Position numbers and translations under genes: made by a program
Shown: piece by piece, positions 1 through 8,641 of the stretch
Position numbering within the stretch: the stretch's first letter is position 1
Layout of the letters: each line of letters opens with the position of its first letter
Notes under the pieces: generated by a model
Seen by the model: the letters and a program-made list of their open reading frames with translations, nothing else
The model's database searches: none
What the model was told of the DNA's origin: nothing
Origin: Myxococcus hansupus
GTDB taxonomy: Bacteria > Myxococcota > Myxococcia > Myxococcales > Myxococcaceae
Direction of reading: 5' to 3'
DNA: 64,000 nt
NCBI RefSeq assembly: GCF_000280925.3
Contig: NZ_CP012109.1
Location: 7,646,501-7,710,500, forward strand

Positions 1-2
1 AT

Positions 3-596
3 TCGGACCTCTACAGCATGGCCCGTGACGTGGTGGACACCGCGCGGGCGCAGGGCTTCGACGGTGCGTTCGATTGGGTGGGGCACTCCCTGGGCGGCCG
101 CGTGTCGCTCGCGGCGAGCCTGCATGTCCCGGAGGCGGTCCGCAGGGTGTCGCTGTTGGACATCGCGCCGGGGCCCGTCCCGGGTGACTTGTCGGAGAGC
201 GGGAAGGTGCTGGGCATCCTGCTCCAGGCACCGGCCCGGGCGGAGAACCGCCGGGCGATGCGCGCGGAGCTCACGGGGCGAGGGTTGTCGGAGCCGCTGT
301 CGGACTGGCTGCTGATGAACCTGGTGACGACGGACAGCGGCGTGCAGTGGCGCTTCGACCGGCAGGCGCTGGCGGAGCTGCACTCGCGCGTGAATGGCAC
401 GGACCTATGGGCGGCGGTGGAGCGCAAGGACGGTCCCCCCACGCGCTGCCTCCGGGGTGACCGGTCCAAGTACGTGACGGACGCGGACGTGGAGCGCATG
501 GTGGCCGCGGGCTGCCCGGTGGAACATCTCCCGGAGGCCGGCCACTTCGTCCATGTGGACGCGCCGAAGGAAGTGCTCGCATGGGTGATGCGCTGA
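3..596 (+). CDS. alpha/beta hydrolase (5'-truncated by window edge)
   Basis: C-terminal part of a predicted alpha/beta-hydrolase fold enzyme, probably an esterase; the frame is open to the window edge, so the real start lies outside. The nucleophile elbow reads GHSLGG, with the serine codon at 87-89, followed by the usual small-residue helix. A candidate catalytic histidine sits in GHFVHVDAP (codon 543-545), and LRGDRSKYV upstream resembles the acid-residue region of YbfF/BphD-type esterases. Residues before the elbow, including the oxyanion strand, are not visible. The substrate cannot be deduced. The gene is followed by about 180 bases without a gene before the SitA-like gene, so the two are probably not co-transcribed. 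The fold is certain; the exact enzyme is not. Confidence 0.85.
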   Translation, partial: SDLYSMARDVVDTARAQGFDGAFDWVGHSLGGRVSLAASLHVPEAVRRVSLLDIAPGPVPGDLSESGKVLGILLQAPARAENRRAMRAELTGRGLSEPLSDWLLMNLVTTDSGVQWRFDRQALAELHSRVNGTDLWAAVERKDGPPTRCLRGDRSKYVTDADVERMVAAGCPVEHLPEAGHFVHVDAPKEVLAWVMR

Positions 597-775
597 GCGC
601 TGGCTGAATCTGAAGGACTCGCCAGCCGCGCGCATCGACGGCGGCGCTGGCGCCCATGTCCAGCGTCGCGGGCAGACCGGAACGGGTGGCGCCGGGCACA
701 TATGTCATTGGCGGATGGTGATATGCGCTTGAGTCGAAAGACTGAAGCCCTCACCTTTGCTGAGAGGACATGGCC

Positions 776-1699
776 ATGCGCTTCCGGATGTGCGGTGCCG
801 TCTTTCTTCTGCTCATCTTCTCGGCCTGCGCTGCGACGGAGCCCATCCCGAAAGCGCCAGCAGTACGCAATCGGAGGGTTGCCAACCTGCAGCGAGCAGC
901 GACGCTGCCCTGGCGGGATGGCGGGCACTGTGTTGTCCAGGAAGCCAGCCAACCCTGGCCCATTCTCGTGGAGCGATGCTATCGAGCCCTCGACCACGAC
1001 CGGGTCGAATTTCACGACACGACGGGAAGCTGCGCGGTTGCCTCAGCGGGCGCCGCTGCCGTCGGCGTCGGGCTTTGCGTGCTGATGGCTCCTGAAATCG
1101 TCGTGGGAGCAGTCATCGTCCTTGGCGTGATGGTGGTCGCCGTCGCCATCAAGGAGGAACTGAAGGCGTATGAGCTGCGCCACCTTGCCCCCGAGGAAGC
1201 AGGAGCCACGAGAGGCACGAAGGCACTCCCCCAGGAAGCGCAAGCGCAACGCAAGCCCACACGAGAACCTGAGCCAGCAGGGCAGGACTGGCAGCCTCCG
1301 ATTCCGCCTGCGACCGTGGACCGGCCGCGCCACGCCCGTTGCGAACCGGTTCCGGTGCCTCACCGTGGTGGGGACGACAAACACAACGAGTGCGCCGATA
1401 CGTTTCCGCCGAACCGGTATCCCGGCAACGACGTACTCGTGAACGGCAAGCGTTTTGATGCACTGCAGGTTGGCGCGCGCGTCCTCTGGGAAATCAAGAT
1501 CTACCAGTTTGAAACGTACAGTGACTTCCTGCGGGTTCGGGTGGTCGAGAACCAGGTGCTAGAGTTCCAGGAGGACCGTGACGTGGCGGCAGCGTGTGGC
1601 TATGGCTTCGCTGTCGGGGTGAGCAGTGCCGCGCACCAAGAAGCACTCCTGGAACAAGACCCCAGCCTTAGAATCGTCGTCACGGGATGCACACGATGA
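776..1699 (+). CDS. SitA-like polymorphic toxin lipoprotein (DUF6310-type C-terminus)
   Basis: Predicted lipoprotein toxin of the myxobacterial Sit type, which passes between kin cells by outer-membrane exchange. A lipoprotein signal peptide ends at IFSAC (Cys18). Residues about 85-125 form a long hydrophobic Ala/Val/Gly-rich stretch. A Pro/Glu-rich linker (about 145-185) leads to a C-terminal domain with HNECADTFPPNRYPGNDVLV and a WEIK motif, like DUF6310/restriction-endonuclease-fold toxin domains. The start at 776 is preferred over 770 because GAGAGG (762-767) is 8 nt from it and only 2 nt from the other. The next gene starts within this stop codon (ATGA), as toxin/immunity pairs often do. 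No SitB-like gene is present. Family assignment is from memory of sequence patterns; toxicity is inferred. Confidence 0.75.
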   Translation: MRFRMCGAVFLLLIFSACAATEPIPKAPAVRNRRVANLQRAATLPWRDGGHCVVQEASQPWPILVERCYRALDHDRVEFHDTTGSCAVASAGAAAVGVGLCVLMAPEIVVGAVIVLGVMVVAVAIKEELKAYELRHLAPEEAGATRGTKALPQEAQAQRKPTREPEPAGQDWQPPIPPATVDRPRHARCEPVPVPHRGGDDKHNECADTFPPNRYPGNDVLVNGKRFDALQVGARVLWEIKIYQFETYSDFLRVRVVENQVLEFQEDRDVAAACGYGFAVGVSSAAHQEALLEQDPSLRIVVTGCTR

Positions 1700-2451
1700 C
1701 CACGCCACAGCGCCTGATTCTGACCGCCTATGCGCCAAACCTCGTGGGATCTGATGGCCGCACACTCGCCATCGTCCGGGGCATGGAACAGGCGCTGCCT
1801 GGCTTGCGCCTGGAATGGGAAGTAGGCGATGGAGGACAGCCCATCGAGTTACCGCACCGCGCGGCATGGCTCGCCGACGCCGCAACACGCGGACGGTTCC
1901 CACTCCTGTGCAACGGCGACGCGAGCTACCCCGTGACCGTCTCCGGGATGCGACGCTCCGCATCTGCGAGCCCTCGCGGCCAGCCACAGCTCCAAATCCA
2001 CGCGAAGTTGCCGCTGGACGCGGCCGTCCGCGCGGCAGCGAAGGCCATGATTGAAGCCGTGGCGGAGGGCGCTCACGCCTTTTGGGGACATGCCACACCG
2101 GATGACGCCGCCCTGGACATCGCGCACCAGATAGCGCCCACGCTGGAAGGGCCACCAGCCCCACGCCGGGGTCTGCCCGCACTGAAGCTCTTCGATCGCG
2201 TCCGCGCGCCAGAGATTCCCTACTATCTCGGATGGCTGAACTACTGGTCGGCCGCCGCCGCGCGGGCCATCGGGTTTCCAGACGCGGCTCGCGATGCCGA
2301 CCTGCTCTCTCGGGCGCGCCGTACGGAGACGGGCGGCTGGGTCGTGCAGCTCACGGAAGCGCCGCTCGACTTGGAAGACCCGGCCCACCTGGAAGCGCTC
2401 AAGCAAGCCTACGAGCGATTCCCTGAGATTGGCGCGCGCACGTCGCCTTGA
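1696..2451 (+). CDS. DUF5953-like protein, candidate immunity partner
   Basis: Soluble protein of 251 residues with no signal peptide or membrane segment, resembling the DUF5953 family of myxobacteria. Its start ATG at 1696 overlaps the upstream toxin stop (ATGA), so translation is probably coupled; the ATG at 1687 is less likely. The N-terminus (LILTAYAPNLVGSDGRTLA) and the segment around residues 170-195 (PALKLFDRVRAPEIPYYLGW) are its most distinctive parts. Position directly behind a SitA-like lipoprotein suggests it is the cognate immunity protein, since Sit loci pair a toxin lipoprotein with a downstream immunity gene. Immunity function is inferred from position only; it could also be a duplicated myxobacterial protein of other function. 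Confidence 0.75.
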   Translation: MTTPQRLILTAYAPNLVGSDGRTLAIVRGMEQALPGLRLEWEVGDGGQPIELPHRAAWLADAATRGRFPLLCNGDASYPVTVSGMRRSASASPRGQPQLQIHAKLPLDAAVRAAAKAMIEAVAEGAHAFWGHATPDDAALDIAHQIAPTLEGPPAPRRGLPALKLFDRVRAPEIPYYLGWLNYWSAAAARAIGFPDAARDADLLSRARRTETGGWVVQLTEAPLDLEDPAHLEALKQAYERFPEIGARTSP

Positions 2452-2551
2452 ACCGGGCCAAGAAGCATCCGTCTCCTGACCGCTGAGGCAAGCGGTGTCG
2501 GGCGGCATCGCCGCGAAGCGCGTATGCCCCGCCCGGCCACGCCGCCGACTG

Positions 2552-4732
2552 TCAGATGCGCACGCCCAGCAGCAGGCCCGGCCACATGCGGATGCCGCCG
2601 GGCCCCTTGCCGAGCTTCCACTGCGGCAACCAGCTCACGTTCCGGTCCTCGTCCTGGGACGAAGGGTCATACGCGTTGAGGGACACACCGCCGAAGAGCG
2701 CGAAGCGGCGGCGCAGCTCCCAGCCCAGCGTGGCGCGCATCCGGAACAGGGTGTTCTTGGGGCCCGAGCCATAGAAGTTCGGCTGCCAGCTCCCGTATGA
2801 CAGGTCCACGTCCAGCGAGTAGCGGTCCGCCATGTCCAACGGGAAGTGCACCCCCAATCCCAGGTTGAGGAAGGTGCGCAGCGAGTCCTCGCCGATGCCC
2901 ACGCCCGTGGTGGCCAGCACGTACACCGTCCGGCTCCCGTACTTGATGCCCACCGACAAAGGCATCACATCGTCGGCGGACAGCTCGAGCACGAAGCGCC
3001 CCTTGCGGACGATGCTCAGCAGCCCCAGGGGCACCGACACGTCATCGGCGATGTTGATGAGGCCCAACTGCACGCCGCGCACGTCGGCCGCCACGTTGAT
3101 GAGGCCCACCTGCGCGCCCGTGACGTCGCCGGAGATGTTGATGAGCCCCACCTGCGCGCCCGCGAGCCGCTCCGCCAGGTTGATGCCCGCGGCCGCCTGG
3201 AAGCCCTGGAGGCTCGACGCGGCGCGGTTCGCGGTGATGCTCACCTGGAAGCCCTTGAAATCGCGCTCGGTCATGTTGAAGACGGCGGAGACCTGCCCGC
3301 CCGTCCCGCCGCCGAACGCGAGGTTCCCGCCGAACGCCGTCTGGAGTCCGAAAATCTCTCCGCCCGCCACGTTCGCCACGCCAGACACCTGGAACCCCTC
3401 CACCGTCCCATCCACCCAGCCCACGCCCGCGGAGGCGCCCAGCCCCTGGAGCTGCACCGAGCGCACGCCCAGCACGCCCAACGCCAGGTGGTTGCGCCCA
3501 CCCCCGCCCTTGAGCGAGCCCGTGGCCAGCGGCGGCACCAGCGACAGGTTCAAGGGCACGGAGGGCACCTCCAACCGCGCCACCGGCTCTCCCGTGGACA
3601 GCGCCTCCGCCCGCACGCCCGTGCCACCCCGCGCCGCCGTGCGCGTCAACGTCACGGGCACGAAGTGCTCGGCGCGCAGCTCCGAGCCGCCCTTCGGAGA
3701 CACCGTCAGCTCCGCCTCGAGGCGCTGCGAGGGCCGCTCCAGCACCACATGGTAACGCCCCGCCTCCAGCCCCAACGCCAGACGCCGGCCCGCGGGCTTC
3801 TGCAGCTCGGCGACGAGCTGGTTGCCCCAGTCCCGCACGAAGAGGCGCCCCTGCACGTCCTCCGCCACGGTGAGGCGCACGCGGGAGCTGCGCAGGTCCG
3901 TCAGCACCAGGTCGCCACTGCCCGCGAGCTGGATGTCGTAGGCGGCGTGCTGCGGCCCCCCTTGCGAGCGCTCCGTGCGCGCCAACGTTTCATGGAAGGC
4001 GAACTGGTAGGCCTCGTGCAACGTGACGCGGCCATCGCCGCTGGAGTCCGCTGCGCCGCGCAGCCCCGTCACCAGGAAGTGCGTGAAGAAGGACGCGCCG
4101 ATGCTGTCCGACTCCTGCGCCACTTCATTCGCCGAGCTGGAGGCCAGGTACGCGTGGCCTCGCACCTGGGACGACGCATCCGTGAGGAAGCCGGGCCGGT
4201 GCACGCCGCCCTTGAAGCGCGTCAGCCCGCCGGAGCCACACGAATCCAGAATCGCGATGCGCACGTCCACGGGCACCGCGCGCAGGCCCTGCTTCAGCGC
4301 GTCGTAGGACAGCCGCTCACCGCGCGGCAGCAGGCCGTCTTCATCCGAATGCCCCGAGTAGTAGAGCACCAGCTCGCTGCGCACGCCCTCCGCGTTCGCG
4401 GTCTCCACCAGCACCCGCATCCGCTCCAGCGCCGCGAGCAGCCCCTTGCGGTCCGCCTCCAGCAGCAACACGCGGTCCGCCACCGCCACGCCGCCCAGCT
4501 CCTCCAGCACGCGTGACATGGCGAGCGCATCCGAGCCCGCGTAGCGCAGCCGCTCACGGCCCTCGCCGCCCTCACTGGAGCCCACGAGGAGCGCGAAGCG
4601 GCGCAGCGTCACCGCGGGCTCCGCCACCGGCTGCGTGGCCGCGGCGGACGCCTGCCCCCAGACGCCCAGGCACACGGCCGCCAGCAGCCCCGCCAGGCGG
4701 ACCCATCCTCCCGCAGTGGTGCGTCCCATCAT
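2552..4732 (-). CDS. caspase-like (C14) protease fused to a beta-barrel-like repeat region
   Basis: Exported protein of about 726 residues. After a signal peptide (LAGLLAAVCLGVWGQASA) comes a peptidase C14/caspase-fold domain (about residues 45-270) with both catalytic motifs: His127 in YYSGHSDEDG and Cys164 in ILDSCGSG. A calcium-site-like SSGDGRVTLHEA follows. The middle is beta-rich. From about residue 430 on there are many repeats of the form GxQxGxxN (for example GAQVGLINISGD), as in LA_2272-type surface repeats. The last 130 residues alternate like outer-membrane beta strands. Start chosen at the first of two adjacent ATGs (4732, 4729) just before the signal peptide. It lies 87 nt behind the lipoprotein ending the Ton operon on the same strand. 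Substrate and topology are unknown. Confidence 0.85.
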   Translation of the reverse strand: MMGRTTAGGWVRLAGLLAAVCLGVWGQASAAATQPVAEPAVTLRRFALLVGSSEGGEGRERLRYAGSDALAMSRVLEELGGVAVADRVLLLEADRKGLLAALERMRVLVETANAEGVRSELVLYYSGHSDEDGLLPRGERLSYDALKQGLRAVPVDVRIAILDSCGSGGLTRFKGGVHRPGFLTDASSQVRGHAYLASSSANEVAQESDSIGASFFTHFLVTGLRGAADSSGDGRVTLHEAYQFAFHETLARTERSQGGPQHAAYDIQLAGSGDLVLTDLRSSRVRLTVAEDVQGRLFVRDWGNQLVAELQKPAGRRLALGLEAGRYHVVLERPSQRLEAELTVSPKGGSELRAEHFVPVTLTRTAARGGTGVRAEALSTGEPVARLEVPSVPLNLSLVPPLATGSLKGGGGRNHLALGVLGVRSVQLQGLGASAGVGWVDGTVEGFQVSGVANVAGGEIFGLQTAFGGNLAFGGGTGGQVSAVFNMTERDFKGFQVSITANRAASSLQGFQAAAGINLAERLAGAQVGLINISGDVTGAQVGLINVAADVRGVQLGLINIADDVSVPLGLLSIVRKGRFVLELSADDVMPLSVGIKYGSRTVYVLATTGVGIGEDSLRTFLNLGLGVHFPLDMADRYSLDVDLSYGSWQPNFYGSGPKNTLFRMRATLGWELRRRFALFGGVSLNAYDPSSQDEDRNVSWLPQWKLGKGPGGIRMWPGLLLGVRI

Positions 4733-4819
4733 CCGCGTCCCGCCCCACGCGTCAGGCCCGGCCAGCCCCACGTGTGCCCCCTCGGCATATCTCGACTGAT
4801 GTCCCGGCGCGAGCCCGGC

Positions 4820-5740
4820 TCAAGGACTCCAGAGGGCGCGGCGCACCACCCAGGAGCTGCCACCCCGGCCGTCGCGCACCACCACCCAGAACGTCACCTC
4901 TTGTGCCTGGGCACCCGACGGCGGCTCCCACTCCGTGCGGTGCCGGCCTTCCTGCCCGCCGAACGTCGAGCCGCCCGTCTCCTGCGGCGCGAACTCGCCC
5001 AGCGTCGTGTGCCACGACATCTCCCAGCTCTCGCGCAGCGTCACCGCCTCCAGCCGCAGGCCGGGCACCACGTAGGTCTCCTGAAGCCCCGTCACGTCGT
5101 CGGACGTCACCACGAAGGGCCCCGGGCCTCGCAGCTCCAGCGGCGTGTCCTCGGGCCAGGCCACGTCGTCCACGCGCAGGCCCGGGATGCGCGGCTGCAC
5201 GTTGACCTGCATGCCCTCCACCGCCGGGCACCAGAAGACCATCAGCTTCTGCGCGTACACCACCTCGTCGCCCGCCTGCACGCGCAGCACCAGCGGCATG
5301 CGCAGGCCGCCCAGGCCCCGGTACGGGTCCAGCTCCTGGACGCGCTGGAGCAGCGGCACGTCCTCCGCCAGCGTGGATGCGCCAGGACGAACGTTGACCG
5401 CCAGCTCGCCCGCCAGGGTGGAGCCCTCCGACAGCAGCACCCGGTTGGCCGCGTTCTCACACCGCCGGTCCTCGGTGTCCGCGCAGGCCCACAGCGCGTA
5501 CTGGATGGGACGGCCCTCCCCCTTCGGGTCCACCAGCAAGGTGCGGTACGTCACCTCCTCGGAGAGTTCATCCAGCGTCTGCGGCGTGATTTCACACGCG
5601 GACGCCATCAGCTCCGGTGGCTCCGTGGCGATGCCGAGCACGCGGAAGTCATGCACGCGCGAAGGCTGGTCCTCCACATCGACGCACGCGGTGGCGCCCA
5701 GCAACAACGCGAGGCCGCCGTACTTGAGCAGGGCCTTCAT
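4820..5740 (-). CDS. lipoprotein downstream of TonB-dependent receptor
   Basis: Predicted lipoprotein of 306 residues: LALLLGATAC is a lipobox with Cys19. The mature part has several cysteines (CEITPQT, CADTEDRRC, FWCPAVEG) and beta-rich, Ig-like character, ending in WVVVRDGRGGSSWVVRRALW. No family is recognised. Its ATG overlaps the receptor stop codon by one base (TGATG), so the two are translationally coupled. By analogy with SusD-type and other receptor partner lipoproteins, it may sit at the outer membrane and help the receptor capture its ligand; this is inference from gene order, and there is no visible SusD similarity. Confidence 0.85.
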   Translation of the reverse strand: MKALLKYGGLALLLGATACVDVEDQPSRVHDFRVLGIATEPPELMASACEITPQTLDELSEEVTYRTLLVDPKGEGRPIQYALWACADTEDRRCENAANRVLLSEGSTLAGELAVNVRPGASTLAEDVPLLQRVQELDPYRGLGGLRMPLVLRVQAGDEVVYAQKLMVFWCPAVEGMQVNVQPRIPGLRVDDVAWPEDTPLELRGPGPFVVTSDDVTGLQETYVVPGLRLEAVTLRESWEMSWHTTLGEFAPQETGGSTFGGQEGRHRTEWEPPSGAQAQEVTFWVVVRDGRGGSSWVVRRALWSP

Positions 5741-8499
5741 CAGAAGCTTCCTTTCACACCCACCACGGGGAGGATGGGAATGCCCGGCACCTCGTACTCG
5801 CGACGGAACCGGTAATCATTGAAGACGAATTCGACGTTCTTCGCGTTGTAGAGGTTCTGCACGTCGAGATACGCCGTGAGCGTCCAGTTCTGGAACTGGA
5901 AGCTCTTGTCCAAGCGCACGTCCAGTTGGTGGAAGCCGCCGGTGCGCGCGGAGAAGTAGGGGCCGAACGTCGCGTTGAAGCGGTTGCGGTCCGCGTCGTA
6001 CACGTCGGCGCCGCCCGCCAGCGGCGTCATGGGCCGGCCGCTGGTGTAGCGGAAGCGTCCGCCCAGCTCCCAGCCGTTGCCCAGCACGTAGCTGGCCACC
6101 AGCGTGAGGATGTGCGTCTGGTCCCAGGGGCTGAGGCCATACGTCGAATCGTCGGGCACGGCGCCGCCACCGCCAAAGAGTCCTCCGCCCTGGGGCCGGG
6201 GCCCCGCGCGGCCGTCCTCGGCGCGGCTGAAGGTGTACGACAGCCAGCCGGACCACTTGTCCGTGGCGGAGGTCCGCTCCTTCTTCACCATCACCTCGAC
6301 GCCGTACGCGCGGCCGATGCCGTCGTTGGAGTACGGCTGCGTGAAGACACCGCCGCCCTCGTTGGTGACCAGTTGGCCGGGCGCCACCACGTTGTTGAAG
6401 CGGCGGTTGAAGAAGCCGGTGACGTCCACGTTGAACGCGTCGGTGAAGCGGTGCTCCACGCCGAGGCTGCTCTGGAAGGCGCGCTGGTAGGAGAGGTTCG
6501 GGTTGCCGTACGGCATCGTGATGAAACGGAACGTCTCCGGCGGCTGGCTGTACAGACCCACCGAGCCCTTGAGGTTGGTGCGCGAGGTGGCCGTGTAACG
6601 GACCCACAACCGCGGGTCCAACGCCAGGTTCCGCGTGTTGCCCACCGACTGGAGGTTGCCGCGCACGCCCGGCGTGAAGGTGAAGCGCCCCAACTGCAGG
6701 TCGGCTTCCAGGAAGAGCGCGCCGTCGAAGGCGCTCAGGGCAATCTGCTCCTCCAACTGCTGGCCCACCGGCTCGGCTCCGGGGAAGGGCACGTACTCGA
6801 TGCCGCGCGGCGCGGGGAACGCCACGTCGTAGCTCTCGTGCTCGAAGACGAGGTCCAGACCGGTGCGCACGGTGAGCATGGAGGACAGCTCGATGCCGAG
6901 CACCTCGCGGGCGCCCAACGTGTACGTCCTGCCCTCCTGCCGCGCGAGGCCGAAGTCGATGTTGCTGCGGTCCAGGCCGACGAAGGGCGTGAACACGGAC
7001 CACATGTTGCCCTTGCGGTAGGTCCAGTCGCCCTTCACGCGGTGGAAGTTCGTGCGCGTGTCCAGCTCCAGGTCGCGCTCCGTCTCGGGGCCGGTGGACA
7101 CGATGCGAAGCTGGTCATCGCTGCCGAAGGCCATGATGTAGCCGGAGCTGCGCGCGCCATTCGCCGTCACCTCCGGCTCATCGTTCGGCGTGCTCCGCTT
7201 CGCGCCGAAGTCCACGCGCACCTGGTAGTCCCAATAGCGCGGCACCACGGAGAGCGTGCCCCCCTCCGTCTGGGGGAGGACGGCGGGCAGAATCGTGTCG
7301 ATGTACGAACGGCGCGCGGCCGCGGCCACGCTGATGCCGTCCGTAATCGGGCTCTCCAGGAAGAAGCCCGCGTCCAGCAGGTCCACCTTCACCGAGCCGT
7401 GCAGCGTGTCCGAGGCGCCCTTGCGCGTGCCCACCTCGACGATGCCGCCCACCGCGCGGCCGTACTGGCTGCCGTAGCCGCCCGGGTAGAAGTCGAGCTG
7501 GTCGATGAACTCGGCGTTGACCACCGAGGGGCCGCCGAGGAGGTGGAACAGGAGGGGGATTTCAACCCCGTCCATCATCGTCGCCGTCTGGCCCGGGTTC
7601 GAGCCACGGACCAACAACTCGCCGGAGATGAAGGGCGCGCGCGCCACGCCGGGCAGCGACTGGATGACGCGGATGGGGTCACCGAAGGAGCCCGGCGTCT
7701 TCTGCGCCTCCTCACGGGTGATGGTGCGGCGCACGACCTCCTTCTTCGGCCGCTCGGAGCGAATCACCGTCTCCAGGCCGCCGCCCGACGGCGCGAGGTA
7801 GAAGTTCACCTCCGTCGTCTCGTTCGGCCGCAGCTCCTCCTTCGTCTGGTAGAGCTGGAAGCCGGTGGCCACCACGCGCACTTCACAGACGCCCGCGGGC
7901 ACCTCCAGCGTGAAGCGGCCGTCCTCGTCGGACATCACCTCGGGCGCATCCGGGTCGTCACCGCAGCGCACCGTGGCGTTGGGCACGCGCGAGCGGCTGC
8001 CGCGCGAGATGAGCTGGCCGGTGAGAACGGCCTTCGGCTGCGCGGCCTCCGCTTCCGACGCGCCCTCCTCCGGCTCCGGCGCGCTCAGGGTGAAGTGATA
8101 GACGTACTCCACCTGCACCGCGGCGGGCACGCCGTCGACCTCGGCGGGAGAGAAGCGGAACTGACGCACGGCCGCCATCGCCGCCTCGTCGAAGCCATTG
8201 CCCACGGGCTCGGTGGGCAGTACCTCCGCCACCGAGCCGTCATCCGCGATGGTGATGATGAGCTTCACCGACGCGGTGAGCCCCTGCGCCAGCGCTTCGG
8301 ACGGATATTGCGCCTCCACCTGCTGCACCAGCTCGGGCGGCTTGGTGATGGTGGGCTGGGCCTGCGCCGGCGCGGCCGCATCCGCGGGAGGTGCGCCGGA
8401 CTGTGGCGCCTGCGCGTGCACGGGCACCGCCAGCAGGAGCGATGCGGCGGCGAGCGCGCCTCGGGCTTTCAAGGTGGAGGACATGGCGTGTGCAAGCAT
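5740..8499 (-). CDS. TonB-dependent receptor with an N-terminal TonB C-terminal-like domain
   Basis: Outer-membrane receptor of 919 residues. Order of parts: signal peptide (about 1-30, ending VPVHAQ); a TonB C-terminal-like domain at 55-140 (YPSEALAQG ... AAVRQFRFSPAEVDG); a carboxypeptidase-regulatory-like beta domain at about 160-235; a plug domain at about 255-370 (RVIQSLPGVARAPFISGELL, FYPGGYGSQYGRAVGGIVEV); then a 22-strand-type barrel ending in aromatic Phe. A second ATG at 8484 is possible, and neither start has a strong ribosome site. It follows exbB-exbD-tonB on the same strand. Receptors with an N-terminal STN signalling domain are known; a TonB-like domain there is unusual and may dock to, or substitute for, TonB. 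The ligand is unknown. Confidence 0.93.
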   Translation of the reverse strand: MLAHAMSSTLKARGALAAASLLLAVPVHAQAPQSGAPPADAAAPAQAQPTITKPPELVQQVEAQYPSEALAQGLTASVKLIITIADDGSVAEVLPTEPVGNGFDEAAMAAVRQFRFSPAEVDGVPAAVQVEYVYHFTLSAPEPEEGASEAEAAQPKAVLTGQLISRGSRSRVPNATVRCGDDPDAPEVMSDEDGRFTLEVPAGVCEVRVVATGFQLYQTKEELRPNETTEVNFYLAPSGGGLETVIRSERPKKEVVRRTITREEAQKTPGSFGDPIRVIQSLPGVARAPFISGELLVRGSNPGQTATMMDGVEIPLLFHLLGGPSVVNAEFIDQLDFYPGGYGSQYGRAVGGIVEVGTRKGASDTLHGSVKVDLLDAGFFLESPITDGISVAAAARRSYIDTILPAVLPQTEGGTLSVVPRYWDYQVRVDFGAKRSTPNDEPEVTANGARSSGYIMAFGSDDQLRIVSTGPETERDLELDTRTNFHRVKGDWTYRKGNMWSVFTPFVGLDRSNIDFGLARQEGRTYTLGAREVLGIELSSMLTVRTGLDLVFEHESYDVAFPAPRGIEYVPFPGAEPVGQQLEEQIALSAFDGALFLEADLQLGRFTFTPGVRGNLQSVGNTRNLALDPRLWVRYTATSRTNLKGSVGLYSQPPETFRFITMPYGNPNLSYQRAFQSSLGVEHRFTDAFNVDVTGFFNRRFNNVVAPGQLVTNEGGGVFTQPYSNDGIGRAYGVEVMVKKERTSATDKWSGWLSYTFSRAEDGRAGPRPQGGGLFGGGGAVPDDSTYGLSPWDQTHILTLVASYVLGNGWELGGRFRYTSGRPMTPLAGGADVYDADRNRFNATFGPYFSARTGGFHQLDVRLDKSFQFQNWTLTAYLDVQNLYNAKNVEFVFNDYRFRREYEVPGIPILPVVGVKGSF

Positions 8500-8521
8500 A
8501 CGGGTGAGGGGGTTCGCGCTC

Positions 8522-8630
8522 CCGCTGAAAGAGAGACGGAGCGAAGGCGAGGTGGAATCCCGGCGACGTCTGTGGGGAGGGGTGCCCCTGACATGCCGGG
8601 CACGCCCCCGCTCCGCCTCTCTTTCAGCGG
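8522..8630. repeat. 22-bp inverted repeat with 65-nt spacer between tonB and the receptor gene
   Basis: The left arm 8522-8543 and right arm 8609-8630 are reverse complements with one mismatch (core CCGCTGAAAGAGAG). Inside the spacer, GGGGTGCCC and GGGCACGCCCC can form a second, bulged stem, so the transcript could fold into a long two-stage hairpin. It fills nearly all of the gap between the tonB stop and the receptor start. No T-run follows on the minus strand. It could act as an mRNA processing or stability element setting the tonB/receptor ratio, or be a small dispersed repeat. Confidence 0.75.
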
Positions 8631-8641
8631 CAGTGACGGCA

